Shown here piece by piece: positions 8,677 to 16,855 of a stretch of DNA of 64,000 nucleotides; position 1 is the first letter of the stretch; every line of letters starts with the position of its first letter. This DNA comes from Streptomyces humidus (GTDB taxonomy: Bacteria > Actinomycetota > Actinomycetes > Streptomycetales > Streptomycetaceae), in assembly GCF_014649655.1 (NCBI RefSeq), contig NZ_BMTL01000015.1, positions 62,001 to 126,000 of the forward strand, given 5' to 3'. The notes beneath the pieces were generated by a model. It searched no databases. It worked only from the letters and a program-made list of their open reading frames with translations, and was not told the origin of the DNA. The translations under genes were made by a program, and so were the position numbers.

Positions 8677-9453
8677 TCAGCACGGCGCGAGAGTGGTGAC
8701 CAGTACATCCCGGTGGGCGGGCAGGCGGGCGTCCAGCGGGCGGACCGGTGAGACCTCGTGCAACGTCGTACGGTCGTCGCCGAGAAGAAGGGTGCCAAGA
8801 CGGCTGAGAGTGGTGGTCAGCAGTTCGGCGCCGTCCAGGGCGTACACCGTGCTCTCACCCCCGACGGCGTTCACGCGGTCGACGAGCAAGGAGGTGACCA
8901 GAGTGACTCCGTCGCGGTGCCGGCCCTCGGGCGTGGGCTGCCCCTCGGCTCCGGCCTCGGCCACGACCCTGAAGGGATGCACCTTGACGGTCCACTCGTC
9001 CGCGCCGTCCAGGCATGCGGCGACCTGGCCGAGCATGCGCAGCAGCGAGGTGAGAAGAGGCTCACGCAGGAAGGCCTCGGTCAGGGGTTCGAAGTAGCGG
9101 TTCACCTCCACGTACAGCGGATTGCTCTCCTCCGGCTGGACGAAGGCGAGATGCGGCCGCGCCCGGACCTCCCCCGCGCGCGACAGGGAGAAGTGTCCGT
9201 AGCGCCGCAGCCGTCGTGTGCCCGTCTCGGCCGCGTAGGGGTCCGGGGCCAAGTCCTCCCAGTGTGCGGCGAACCGTGCCCACCCCTGCTCGTCCGTGCC
9301 CAGACACGTCGAGACGGAGGCCGGTGTCATGACATGGCGGCCCGCCGAGACCAGGGCCCGGCGGGCTTCCTCGAGCGGGTGGCGGGCATCGTCCGTGTTC
9401 GCCCGGCCGATCCCGCCGTCCCGGCTCACCGCACTGTCGCGACCTCCGTCCAT
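8677..9453 (-). CDS. 2OG-Fe(II) dioxygenase family protein (PF10014-like)
   Basis: A 258-residue protein whose C-terminal two thirds match the 2OG-Fe dioxygenase family that includes bacterial L-isoleucine 4-hydroxylase. The iron/2-oxoglutarate site is seen as His and Asp in EGRHRDGVTLVTSL, a distal His in TTLHEVSPV and a following Arg-rich strand (RPLDARLPAHRD). It probably hydroxylates a free amino acid or small amine-containing substrate. ATG 9453 is chosen because the segment ARRALVSAGRHVM resembles the family's N-terminus, but its ribosome site is weak; ATG 9330, giving 217 residues, is the alternative. It lies 233 bases beyond the methyltransferase gene on the same strand, so the two may form a small pathway. 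Substrate is unknown. Confidence 0.8.
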   Translation of the reverse strand: MDGGRDSAVSRDGGIGRANTDDARHPLEEARRALVSAGRHVMTPASVSTCLGTDEQGWARFAAHWEDLAPDPYAAETGTRRLRRYGHFSLSRAGEVRARPHLAFVQPEESNPLYVEVNRYFEPLTEAFLREPLLTSLLRMLGQVAACLDGADEWTVKVHPFRVVAEAGAEGQPTPEGRHRDGVTLVTSLLVDRVNAVGGESTVYALDGAELLTTTLSRLGTLLLGDDRTTLHEVSPVRPLDARLPAHRDVLVTTLAPC

Positions 9454-9686
9454 GAGTCCATGCTGGGACGCGGCACGGCACTCCGCATCCGCTGTGTCCC
9501 CGGCGGCATCACCAGCGCCGAGCCACCAGGTGGTACGGCCTTCGATGAGGGTGTCTCCGCAGGTCAGCGATGTTGGAAGCAGGTAACACGGGCCACGGCC
9601 GCCGGCCGTCACGCGCGCCGCCACACCGCCGCACCGCCACGCCGAAGGCCACGGGAAGCCACTCTCGAGGCGGTGCGCCGCAGGGG

Positions 9687-10313
9687 TCAGGCGGTGGGGC
9701 GGACGTGCACGCTGACGGCATAGCCGCCGCCCGGACGCCACGGGTCGCCGGACCAGGTGGCGTAGCGCTGCCGCAACGTCAGTCCGGCCTCGGCGCACCA
9801 TTGGTCGAACTCCCTCAGCGTCACCGTGGGTTCCGGCAGCGGGAGGTGTTCGGCGTCCAGTCCCATGCCGGTGACCAGCAGTCCGCCGGGGCGCAGCACG
9901 GCGGCGAGTTGCCGCACGACAGCCGGTTCGGTCCCGGGGGCCAGCAGGGGGACGACGTTCCCGGCGGCGAGGGCCAGGTCGAACCCGGGTTCCAGGCCGA
10001 GGCCGTCCAGGTGGGCCAGGTCGCCGTGCAGCCATTCCTGCGTGGGGGCGTCGCGGCGGGCGACGGCGAGCATGGAGCGGTCGACGTCCACGCCCGTGCA
10101 GCGGTGGCCCAGCTCGGCGAGTCGGATCGCCACGCGGCCGGTGCCACAGCCCGCGTCGAGGATCCGGGCGGCAGGGCTCAGCAGAGCGTCGCAGAAGGCG
10201 GCCTCGCCGTGGACGTCGTGGCCCGACTCGGCGAGCCGCGCGAACCGCCGGGCGTACGCCTCTCCGTTCTGTCCGCCGGTCAGTTCGGCCCAGCGGTCGC
10301 GTCGGCTGTTCAT
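9687..10313 (-). CDS. Class I SAM-dependent methyltransferase
   Basis: A 208-residue protein with the Rossmann SAM-binding signature ILDAGCGTGRVAIRLAELG (motif I, about residues 51-69), the acidic end of beta-2 (GVDVDRSM), motif III-like GDLAHLDGLGL and the post-motif LRPGGLLVTG. It is a typical short Methyltransf_25/11 protein acting on small molecules. The start ATG 10313 has GGAAGG about 12 bases upstream. It precedes the 2OG oxygenase gene on the same strand with a 233-base gap. Neighbour context does not fix a substrate. Confidence 0.88.
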   Translation of the reverse strand: MNSRRDRWAELTGGQNGEAYARRFARLAESGHDVHGEAAFCDALLSPAARILDAGCGTGRVAIRLAELGHRCTGVDVDRSMLAVARRDAPTQEWLHGDLAHLDGLGLEPGFDLALAAGNVVPLLAPGTEPAVVRQLAAVLRPGGLLVTGMGLDAEHLPLPEPTVTLREFDQWCAEAGLTLRQRYATWSGDPWRPGGGYAVSVHVRPTA

Positions 10314-10494
10314 GGTCGGGGTGCCTTCCGGTGGTCGGGACGAGGACGGCGCCTCGCGCTCACGTCATTCTCCCTCGCCTCGGCCGGCGCGGTGAGCGGC
10401 GTCACGCGGGCGGGACCGGATCCCGGACGACGCCGATCCGCGTCCCGGATCCGCCGCGGGCGCATGACGGCATCGGACGTCGGCGGCGGCCGCG

Positions 10495-12618
10495 CTAAAG
10501 GGAGCGGACGAGCAGCAGCGCGATGTCGTCGCTGTGCGACGCCGGGGGCCCGGAGTCCTCGACCAGGTGGTCGGCGAGGTCCTCCAGGCTCGTGGCGTCG
10601 GCTCGGGCCAGTGCGCCGGCGAGGCGGTGGATGGCGTCGTCGAGGTCGACCCCGGGCGCTTCGACGAGCCCGTCGGTGTACAGCGCGAGCAGGGCGCCGC
10701 GGGGCAGGGAGATCTCGGTGGTGGGGTATTCGGCTGTGGGGTCGATGCCCAGCAGGAGCCCGGGTGTGAGGGGGAGGACCTCGGTGCGGCCGTCCGGATG
10801 GCGCAGGAGGGGCGGCGGATGGCCCGCGGTGGCCAGGCGGGCCCGGTGGCGGGCCGTGTCGAGGGCGATGTAGGTGCAGCTGGTGAACAGGCCGGGGTCG
10901 AGGTCGGTGAGCAGGCGGTTGGTGCGGGCGAGGACTTCGCCGGGTGGCGCGCCGGCGGTGGCGTGCACGGCGGTGCGGACCTGTCCCATGAGGGTGGCGG
11001 CCTGCACGTTGTGGCCCTGTACGTCGCCGATGGCTGCGGCGGCGGTGTTCTCGTCGAGGCGGATGAAGTCGTAGAAGTCGCCGCCGATGCCCGTGCCCCG
11101 GCCGGCGGGGAGGTAGCGGGCCGCGACCTCCAGGCCCGGGACGCGGGGCAGGGCGTGGGGCAGCAGCCCGGCCTGGAGGTCGCGGGCGAGGTGGTGCTCG
11201 GCGTCGTAGAGATGGGCGCGGTCCAGGGCCTGGGCGATCAGGCCGGCCAGCGCGGTCAGGACGGCGCGTTCCTGCGGGGGGAACGAGTGGGGCCGGTCGT
11301 AGGCGAGCACCATGGAACCCACGGGGCGGCCGGTGGTGATCAGCGGAAGGAACGCCCAGGAGGCCATGCCGTCCTGGTGGACGGCCGGAGGGTGGGCCCG
11401 TTTCAGCTCCGCGAAATCGACGAAGAAGCACGGCCTGCCGGTGGTCAGCACATGGACGGCCGGAGTGTCGGAGGTCAAGGGGAAGGCGTCGAAGCGCGCC
11501 ATGAGGTCGGCGCTGTAGCCGCGGTGGCCGATGATCCGCAGCCGTCCCTCCTGCACGGTCATCAGGGCGAGGGCGTGGGCGCCGAACGCGGCCAGTACCT
11601 GGTCGGCGACCCGGTCGACCACGTCCGACACGCCGACGGCCTCCGTGAGGGCGACGGCCAGGTGCGTGAGGGCGTACAGGGCGGTGGACCGGCCCCGTTC
11701 GGCGGGCGGCGCCGGGCGGACCAGCAGCGGAGGAGCCGACATGTGAGACGCCTCGGCGGGGACGACGCGCACGCTGATGCCGGTGGCGTCCGGGTACAGG
11801 TGGAAGGACAGCCAGTGACCCGAGGGACGCCGACCGGTGAAGGACGTGGGCCGGCGGCTGAGCGCGGCGGACCGGTAGCGGTCCTCGGCGACGGGCGTGT
11901 CCAGCCACGGGAGCGCCTCCCAGGGCGTTGCTCCCAGCAGCTCCGAGACGCCGGCGCCGAGGAGTTCGGCCGCGGCGGTGGTGACGAACGTGATCCGGCC
12001 GTCCACGTCCAGCCCGCAGCAGCCGCCGGGGAGTCGCTCGGCGAAGCCGACCGCGGCCTGTGCCTCGTCGTCTCCGGCGGTACGGACCGGCCGTGGGGGC
12101 AGGATCCGCGGCACCGTCCCGGGCGGCACCCGGCGATCGTTCTCGGGGGCCTGCCGCAAGATCGCGCCCAGGCGGTCGCAGGCGTCCCGGATCGCACTTC
12201 GCTCCTGTGGGCTCAGGGTCGGCGGATGCGAGGCGGGCCAGTGCAGCACGAGGCCGCCCCATACGGACGGTCCCGCCGTGATCGGGGCGGCGGCCAGGGC
12301 GAACGGGTGGGGCAGGACCAGCGCCAGTTCGGGGTAGGCGCGCGCCCGTTCCTCTTCGCTGCCCAGCCAGACCAGCCGGCGCTCCCGTACGGCGTCGGCC
12401 ATCGGAGTCGACTTCTTCAGGGCCACCCTCGCCCAGGGGACGGCGATCCGCCAGGACATCCCGCTCAGCAGGGCCAGGTGCAGCACCGGTTCGTCCGGCG
12501 ACAGCAGGTAGACCGCGACGACGCTGGCGCCGCTCTCGGCGGCGAGGTCGAGCACGATCCGCTCCATCGTCTGCGGGCCGGGGCCCGCGGCGGAGCCGGC
12601 GGACGGGACGTCGGGCAT
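10495..12618 (-). CDS. GAF-PAS-GAF-PP2C (SpoIIE) phosphatase
   Basis: A 707-residue cytoplasmic sensor phosphatase. A GAF-like N-terminus (about 15-175) is followed by a PAS domain (about 195-300; GLDVDGRITFVTTAAAELLG), a second GAF domain (about 325-475; IGHRGYSADLMARF) and the PP2C/SpoIIE domain (about 485-705; GIGGDFYDFIRLDENTAAAA, GDVQGHNVQAATLMGQ, SHSDDIALLLV). Metal-ligand Asp residues are present. Unlike the phosphatase at 4004-6160 it has no ATPase domain. It should control a partner-switching sigma-factor module in response to a small ligand or redox signal. ATG 12618 is chosen because GGAGGAGGG lies 8 bases upstream; the frame stays open for another 300 bases without a good start. 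Confidence 0.9.
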   Translation of the reverse strand: MPDVPSAGSAAGPGPQTMERIVLDLAAESGASVVAVYLLSPDEPVLHLALLSGMSWRIAVPWARVALKKSTPMADAVRERRLVWLGSEEERARAYPELALVLPHPFALAAAPITAGPSVWGGLVLHWPASHPPTLSPQERSAIRDACDRLGAILRQAPENDRRVPPGTVPRILPPRPVRTAGDDEAQAAVGFAERLPGGCCGLDVDGRITFVTTAAAELLGAGVSELLGATPWEALPWLDTPVAEDRYRSAALSRRPTSFTGRRPSGHWLSFHLYPDATGISVRVVPAEASHMSAPPLLVRPAPPAERGRSTALYALTHLAVALTEAVGVSDVVDRVADQVLAAFGAHALALMTVQEGRLRIIGHRGYSADLMARFDAFPLTSDTPAVHVLTTGRPCFFVDFAELKRAHPPAVHQDGMASWAFLPLITTGRPVGSMVLAYDRPHSFPPQERAVLTALAGLIAQALDRAHLYDAEHHLARDLQAGLLPHALPRVPGLEVAARYLPAGRGTGIGGDFYDFIRLDENTAAAAIGDVQGHNVQAATLMGQVRTAVHATAGAPPGEVLARTNRLLTDLDPGLFTSCTYIALDTARHRARLATAGHPPPLLRHPDGRTEVLPLTPGLLLGIDPTAEYPTTEISLPRGALLALYTDGLVEAPGVDLDDAIHRLAGALARADATSLEDLADHLVEDSGPPASHSDDIALLLVRSL

Positions 12619-12945
12619 CTTTCTACCCTCCTCCGCAGACGCCGGACCGTGCTCGCCGCGGGCGTCCGCGGCGGTGTCGCAGGGCGCGCGCGCCGACGAC
12701 CGGATCTGCCCCGCCGCGCACCCGGCCGGCCGTGCCGTGCCGGAGGGTCCGCGCCGCCCGGCGGATCGTCCGCGCGCACGGTTTCGGCGCCTTCGGCGCG
12801 GCGGCGCTCGGACGGCCTTCGCGTCCCCGGTCGGACCCTCGCCGCAGCGGGGCCGGGCACCGACCGCGCCGACTGTCTCCCATATGCGGACAATATGCGC
12901 ACCGGGCGGTGCTGTCACACCGGTGCGGCCGCCCCCGCGCCCCTG
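12619..12945. other. Intergenic region upstream of SpoIIE phosphatase gene
   Basis: A 327-base gap with no supported gene. An AT-rich island at about 12880-12900 (CCCATATGCGGACAATATGC) contains two ATATGC repeats and is the best candidate for the leftward promoter of the phosphatase gene. A short GCACCG/CGGTGC inverted repeat (about 12899-12944) lies near the hemerythrin gene's stop and could terminate it. Confidence 0.4.
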
Positions 12946-13524
12946 TCAGGCCTGCTTTCCGCGCCCGGTGAGCATGTCGCGCAGCCGGTCGACCATGCCT
13001 GCGCCCGGCGCGAGGAGCTTGTTCGCGGGCGGGGTGTCCGGCGCGGACGGGTGCGGGCGGGTGGGAGCGTGCCGCTTGGCCGAGCGGACCCTCTCGCCGA
13101 GCTCCTCCAGGGCGTCGGCGGAGCAGACGTCGGCCAGCAGCGGGAAGAGCTGGTTCTCCTCGTCGTCGACATGGGCCGTGACGGAGGTCTTCAGCCGCAG
13201 GATCAGCGCGTCGAAACGCCCGTCCCCGGGCCGGCAGCTCTCGAGCTCCTTGAGCAGGTGCTCGGCCTCGGCGTGGTCGGTGAGCTCCTTGTCGGCGAGG
13301 TCGTCTCCCCCGTCGACGTAGCGGCGCACCGTCGGGTACAGGTGCTCCTCCTCCGCCACCGAGTGCCGGATGAGCTCCATGGTGAGCCGGTCCGCCAGCT
13401 CGCGTCGCTGCGGGTCCGCCTCCGGCAGCGCTTCGATCTGTGCGAAGAGCTCGTCCACCTCCCTGTGGTCCGCGGTCAGTTCCTGGATGACGTTCCCGCC
13501 GTGTCCCATGCGTTCTCCACTCAT
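12946..13524 (-). CDS. Hemerythrin HHE-domain protein
   Basis: A 192-residue protein with a hemerythrin-like four-helix bundle in residues 10-150. Candidate diiron ligands are His20 (TADHREVDELF), His54 and Glu58 (IRHSVAEEEHLYP), His84/His88 (DHAEAEH) and His118 with Glu122 (HVDDEENQLFP). Such proteins bind O2, NO or iron, or repair damaged clusters; many Streptomyces paralogues are stress-induced. The C-terminal 50 residues are Pro/Lys/Arg-rich and probably disordered. The start ATG 13524 has ACGGAG 6 bases upstream. No operon partner is clear. Confidence 0.9.
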   Translation of the reverse strand: MSGERMGHGGNVIQELTADHREVDELFAQIEALPEADPQRRELADRLTMELIRHSVAEEEHLYPTVRRYVDGGDDLADKELTDHAEAEHLLKELESCRPGDGRFDALILRLKTSVTAHVDDEENQLFPLLADVCSADALEELGERVRSAKRHAPTRPHPSAPDTPPANKLLAPGAGMVDRLRDMLTGRGKQA

Positions 13525-13971
13525 CGACGCTCCGTGGCAGCAGGGCGGCCGGCCTCGTCCGGCGCCTCGCCGACTCGGCCGCCCAGGACCGATACCTGCC
13601 ACGCGGGCACGGACGGCCTCACGCCGTTCGGACACTTCACTCCGGTGGCGGACGGGTTCCCCGCCTGTCGCGGAAGCCTCCGGTGCGACGGCGGTTCACC
13701 TGCGCGACGGCGTTCTCCTCGGCGACGGCAGCCACCGGCGCCCCGGCGGCGTCGGACGGTTCCCTGTCGTGTCGCGTCATGCACACTCCTGAGGGGCTCT
13801 CCGTCCGCCGGATGAGGATCATGCGGTCTGGCCGCGCCTGGCGGACAGGGCCTTCGCCGCGGCGGCGACACCGGCCGCGGCGGCCGAGGCGACGACGGCG
13901 GGGTGACGGGAAAGGGCCGTTTCGAAGGACCGGCTGTGCGCCATGTGGTCGAAGACGCCGTGCGCGCCGTC
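13525..13971. other. Gap between hemerythrin gene and oxidase pseudogene
   Basis: Apart from the possible 47-residue frame at 13637-13780, one leftward stretch (about 13962-13810) reads as an Ala-rich peptide (segment GVFDHMAHSRSFETALSRHP) with good codon use but no start. It may be the end of another lost gene. No regulatory element was recognised. Confidence 0.3.
13637..13780 (-). CDS. Possible small protein, 47 residues
   Basis: A 47-residue frame starts at ATG 13780 with a strong GGAG 6 bases upstream (CTCAGGAGTGTGC) and keeps mostly G/C third positions. The product is polar, rich in Arg, Ala and Pro, and resembles no family I know. It lies between the hemerythrin gene and the decayed oxidase, so it could also be debris from the same decay. 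Confidence 0.3.
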   Translation of the reverse strand: MTRHDREPSDAAGAPVAAVAEENAVAQVNRRRTGGFRDRRGTRPPPE

Positions 13972-14590
13972 TCGGGCAGGGCGCTGAGCGACTCCAGGTA
14001 CGCGCCCTCCTCAACCATCAACTGGGCCACGCGCCCGTCCAGCGCCTCCAGTGACCGGGGTGGCAGTGCTCCAGCAGGCGGGTGACGTCGTACGCCGCCG
14101 CGCAGATGCCGCCGTAGCCCAGGACCAGGAGGGACCGGCGGGCGGGCACCGGCACCAGGCCGAGTTCGGCGCGCAGCACGGTCACCAGCGTTCTCTCGCT
14201 GCCGACGAGGGCTCGGGCCACTTAGAAGCCGTTCTCGGACAGGAGCGATGTCGAGGTTGTAGCCGGACACACGGCGCGGGATCTTCGGGTAGCCGTGCCG
14301 GATGTCGGCGAGGTACTCGGCGACGATCCGGTCCAGTCCGTCGTACAGCTCGGCGCGGCGGCCGCCCTCGGCGGCGATCCGCGCCCGCTCGGCCCGGACG
14401 TCGGCCCGACCCACATCCGGGTGCCGTCGTAGGTGAGCACCTCCAGGCGGCGCACGTTGTCGACGGTCTTGCCGTACGCCTGGGCGGACGCGCCGCACGA
14501 GTTGTTGCCGATCATGCCGCCGAGGGCGCAGTGGCTGTGGGTGGAGGGCTTCGGCCCGAACTGGAGCCGGTGGTCCGCCAGGCGGCGGCC
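13972..14590 (-). pseudogene. Decayed FAD-linked oxidase (glycolate/D-lactate dehydrogenase type)
   Basis: Fragments of one FAD-binding PCMH-type oxidase are spread over different reading frames in the correct order. LQFGPKPSTHSHCALGG and MIGNNSCGASAQAYGKTVDN lie in one frame (14590-14405). A second frame carries AELYDGLDRIVAEYLADIRH and PRRVSGYNLD, and a third SENGF, ended by TAA at 14222-14224. ARALVGSERTLVTVLRAELG resumes after that stop, and EALDGRVAQLMVEEGAYLES is in yet another frame. At least three frameshifts and one nonsense codon are therefore needed. The N-terminal FAD-binding region is missing, cut where the CoA-transferase gene ends, and the C-terminal half is lost. It was probably the last gene of the catabolic operon. 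Confidence 0.85.
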
Positions 14591-14623
14591 GGGCCGAGGC
14601 GCAGGCGCGCGGGGCCCGGCCGT

Positions 14624-15298
14624 TCAGCAGGCGGCTGTGCAGGCGTCGGTCCGCAGGGGCGCGGCCGTCTTCGCGATGATCTCGTCGAGGGTGACGCCCG
14701 GCGCGGTCTCGACGAGGGTGAGGCCGTCGGGTGTGACGTCCAGGACGCCGAGATCGGTGATGACGCGGTGGACGCACCGTTCGCCGGTCAGCGGCAGGGT
14801 GCACTCGTCCACGATCTTCGGAGTGCCGTCCTTGGCGGTGTGCTCCGTCAGGACGATGACCCGGCGTGCCCCGTGGACCAGGTCCATCGCCCCGCCCATG
14901 CCCTTGACCATCTTGCCGGGGATCATCCAGTTGGCCAGGTCACCGCGCTGCGACACCTGCATGGCGCCCAGCACGGCGGTGTCGATGTGCCCGCCGCGGA
15001 TCATCCCGAAGGACAGAGCGGAGTCGAAGAAGGACGCTCCGGGCAGGACGGTGACCGTCTCCTTGCCCGCGTTGATGAGATCCGGGTCGACCTCGTCCTG
15101 TGTCGGACGGGGGCCGGTGCCCAGGATGCCGTTCTCGGAGTGCAGGACCACGTGCACGCCGGGCGGGAGGTGGCCGGGGACGAGGGTGGGCAGGCCGATG
15201 CCGAGGTTGACGTAGGAGCCGTCGGCGAGCTCGGCGGCGGCGCGGGCGGCCATCTGGTCGCGGGTCCAGCCCGCGGGCGTGTCCATCGGCGTGCTCAT
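14624..15298 (-). CDS. scoB: 3-oxoacid CoA-transferase subunit B
   Basis: A 224-residue beta subunit of a class I CoA-transferase (succinyl-CoA:3-ketoacid or 3-oxoadipate CoA-transferase). It has the family signatures NLGIGLPTLVP and HSENGILGTGP, whose Glu forms the glutamyl-CoA thioester, plus GGAMDLVHGARRVIV. The ATG at 15298 overlaps the stop of subunit A by 4 bases (ATGA), the usual coupled arrangement. It moves CoA from succinyl-CoA to a 3-oxoacid, allowing thiolytic cleavage into central metabolism. Its position at the end of an aromatic-type cluster fits activation of the final ring-derived oxoacid. Substrate could equally be acetoacetate. Confidence 0.92.
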   Translation of the reverse strand: MSTPMDTPAGWTRDQMAARAAAELADGSYVNLGIGLPTLVPGHLPPGVHVVLHSENGILGTGPRPTQDEVDPDLINAGKETVTVLPGASFFDSALSFGMIRGGHIDTAVLGAMQVSQRGDLANWMIPGKMVKGMGGAMDLVHGARRVIVLTEHTAKDGTPKIVDECTLPLTGERCVHRVITDLGVLDVTPDGLTLVETAPGVTLDEIIAKTAAPLRTDACTAAC

Positions 15299-16050
15299 GC
15301 TCGTACGGTCCTCTTCTCGATCTGCTTGTCGGCGGCCTGCGCGGGGGTGAGTTCCACGATCCGCCGGACGAAGACGCCCGGGACGTGCACGTGCTCGGGG
15401 CTCAGCTCGCCCGGTTCCACGAGCTCCTCGACCTCGGCGATCGTGATCCTTCCGGCCATCGCCGCGAGCGGGTTGAAGTTGGCCGCGGCACGGCGGAAGA
15501 CCAGGTTGCCGTGCCGGTCTCCGCGCCAGGCCCGGACGAGGGCGAAGTCGGTGGTGATGCCGTGCTCCAGGACGTGCGGGCGGCCGTGGAAGTCGCGGAT
15601 CTCCTTCGGCGGGGAGGCCACGGCGACCGAGCCGTCCGCCGCGTACCTCCAGGGCAGCCCGCCGTTCGCGACCTGGGTGCCCACACCGGCCGGGGTGTAG
15701 AACGCGGGGACGCCCGCACCGCCGGCGCGCAGCCGTTCGGCCAGGGACCCCTGCGGAACCAACTCGACCTCCAGCTCACCCGACAGGTACTGGCGGGCGA
15801 ACTCCTTGTTCTCTCCGACGTAACTGCCCGTCACGCGGGCGATCCGGCGGGCGGCGAGCAGCACGCCCAGCCCGCGGCCGTCCACGCCGCAGTTGTTCGA
15901 CACGACCACCAGGCCGGTGGCGCCCTGCCCGTGCAGAGCGCGGATCAGCACGTCGGGGACGCCGCTGAGGCCGAAGCCGCCGACGGCCAGTGACGCGCCG
16001 TCGGGAATGTCGGCGACCGCCTCGTCGGCGCTCGCACTCACCTTGTTCAC
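15295..16050 (-). CDS. scoA: 3-oxoacid CoA-transferase subunit A
   Basis: A 251-residue alpha subunit, with VGGFGLSGVPDVLIRALH near the N-terminus (GGFG oxyanion/CoA loop), VVSNNCGVDGRGLGVLL and GSYVGENKEF, and the C-terminal ITIAEVEELVEPGEL. The start is GTG 16050 with AAAGGGA about 10 bases upstream. It pairs with the downstream B subunit through a 4-base overlap and lies 34 bases after the SDR gene, so it is probably co-transcribed with the catabolic operon. Confidence 0.92.
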   Translation of the reverse strand: MNKVSASADEAVADIPDGASLAVGGFGLSGVPDVLIRALHGQGATGLVVVSNNCGVDGRGLGVLLAARRIARVTGSYVGENKEFARQYLSGELEVELVPQGSLAERLRAGGAGVPAFYTPAGVGTQVANGGLPWRYAADGSVAVASPPKEIRDFHGRPHVLEHGITTDFALVRAWRGDRHGNLVFRRAAANFNPLAAMAGRITIAEVEELVEPGELSPEHVHVPGVFVRRIVELTPAQAADKQIEKRTVRA

Positions 16051-16084
16051 GGATGTGGTCCCTTTCGACCGGGGAGCAGGAGTT

Positions 16085-16855
16085 TCAACTCACGGGAGCC
16101 GGACCGACGGCGGTCGGACTCATCGCGTCCGCGAGGGACTTGACGCCGCCGTGCGCGGTGAGGCCGCCGTCCACCGGGATCTCGGCGCCGGTGATGAAGG
16201 AGGACTCGTCGGACAGGAGGAAGACCACGAGCGGGGCGACCTCGTCCACGGCGCCGGTGCGGCCGAGCGGGGTCTCGCGGATGTTCGCCTCGCGGAAGGC
16301 GGGCGCGGCGGAGGCGGTCATCTCGGTGTCGATGAACCCGGGATGGATCACGTTGACCCGGATGCCACGCGGGCCGAGCTCCGTGACGGCCGCCTTCGAC
16401 AGTCCGCGCAGCGCCCATTTGCTCATCGTGTACGCGACCGGGTAGTGCCCGGTGAGCGCGGCGGTGGAGCCGACGTTGACGATGGACGAGCCGGGCGGCA
16501 TCAGCGGCGCGAGGTGCTGGATGCCCAGCAGCGGACCGGTGACGTTGACGGCGTGCACGCGGGCGACGTCGTCGGGGGTCGCCTCGCCGAGGCGGGCGCG
16601 CCAGGTGATGCCCGCGTTGTTGACCAGGCCGTGCACCTGGCCGTACGACTCCCGCAGGTCGGCGGCCAGCTGCTCCCAGTGCTCCTCGTCGGTGACGTCG
16701 AGACGGCGGCAGCCGGGGGCCGCAGTCGCGTCGGTGGCGATGACGCGGGCTCCCTCGCGGGTCAGGGCCTCGGCCTCGGCGGCGCCCTGGCCGCGCGCGG
16801 CGCCGGTGACGACGACGACCTTGCCGAGGAGCCTCTTGGGGCACAGGCCGTTCAC
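16085..16855 (-). CDS. Short-chain dehydrogenase/reductase
   Basis: A 256-residue classical SDR with the NAD(P)-binding motif TGAARGQGAAEAEAL, the NNAG motif (VNNAGITW), catalytic Ser in VGSTAALTGHYP and the YxxxK pair in YTMSKWAL; GFIDTEMT and VDGGLTAHGG complete the fold. It should oxidise a secondary alcohol or diol intermediate of the pathway, analogous to cis-diol or hydroxyacyl dehydrogenases. The GTG start at 16855 overlaps the stop of the upstream FAH-family gene by 4 bases (GTGA), showing translational coupling. Confidence 0.9.
   Translation of the reverse strand: MNGLCPKRLLGKVVVVTGAARGQGAAEAEALTREGARVIATDATAAPGCRRLDVTDEEHWEQLAADLRESYGQVHGLVNNAGITWRARLGEATPDDVARVHAVNVTGPLLGIQHLAPLMPPGSSIVNVGSTAALTGHYPVAYTMSKWALRGLSKAAVTELGPRGIRVNVIHPGFIDTEMTASAAPAFREANIRETPLGRTGAVDEVAPLVVFLLSDESSFITGAEIPVDGGLTAHGGVKSLADAMSPTAVGPAPVS

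Noticed and set aside
10534..13815. Very long rightward open frame (over 1,000 codons)
   Set aside because: It is the antisense of the SpoIIE phosphatase and hemerythrin genes. Its peptide is compositionally biased (Gly, Val, Arg) with no domain, and no ribosome site precedes it.
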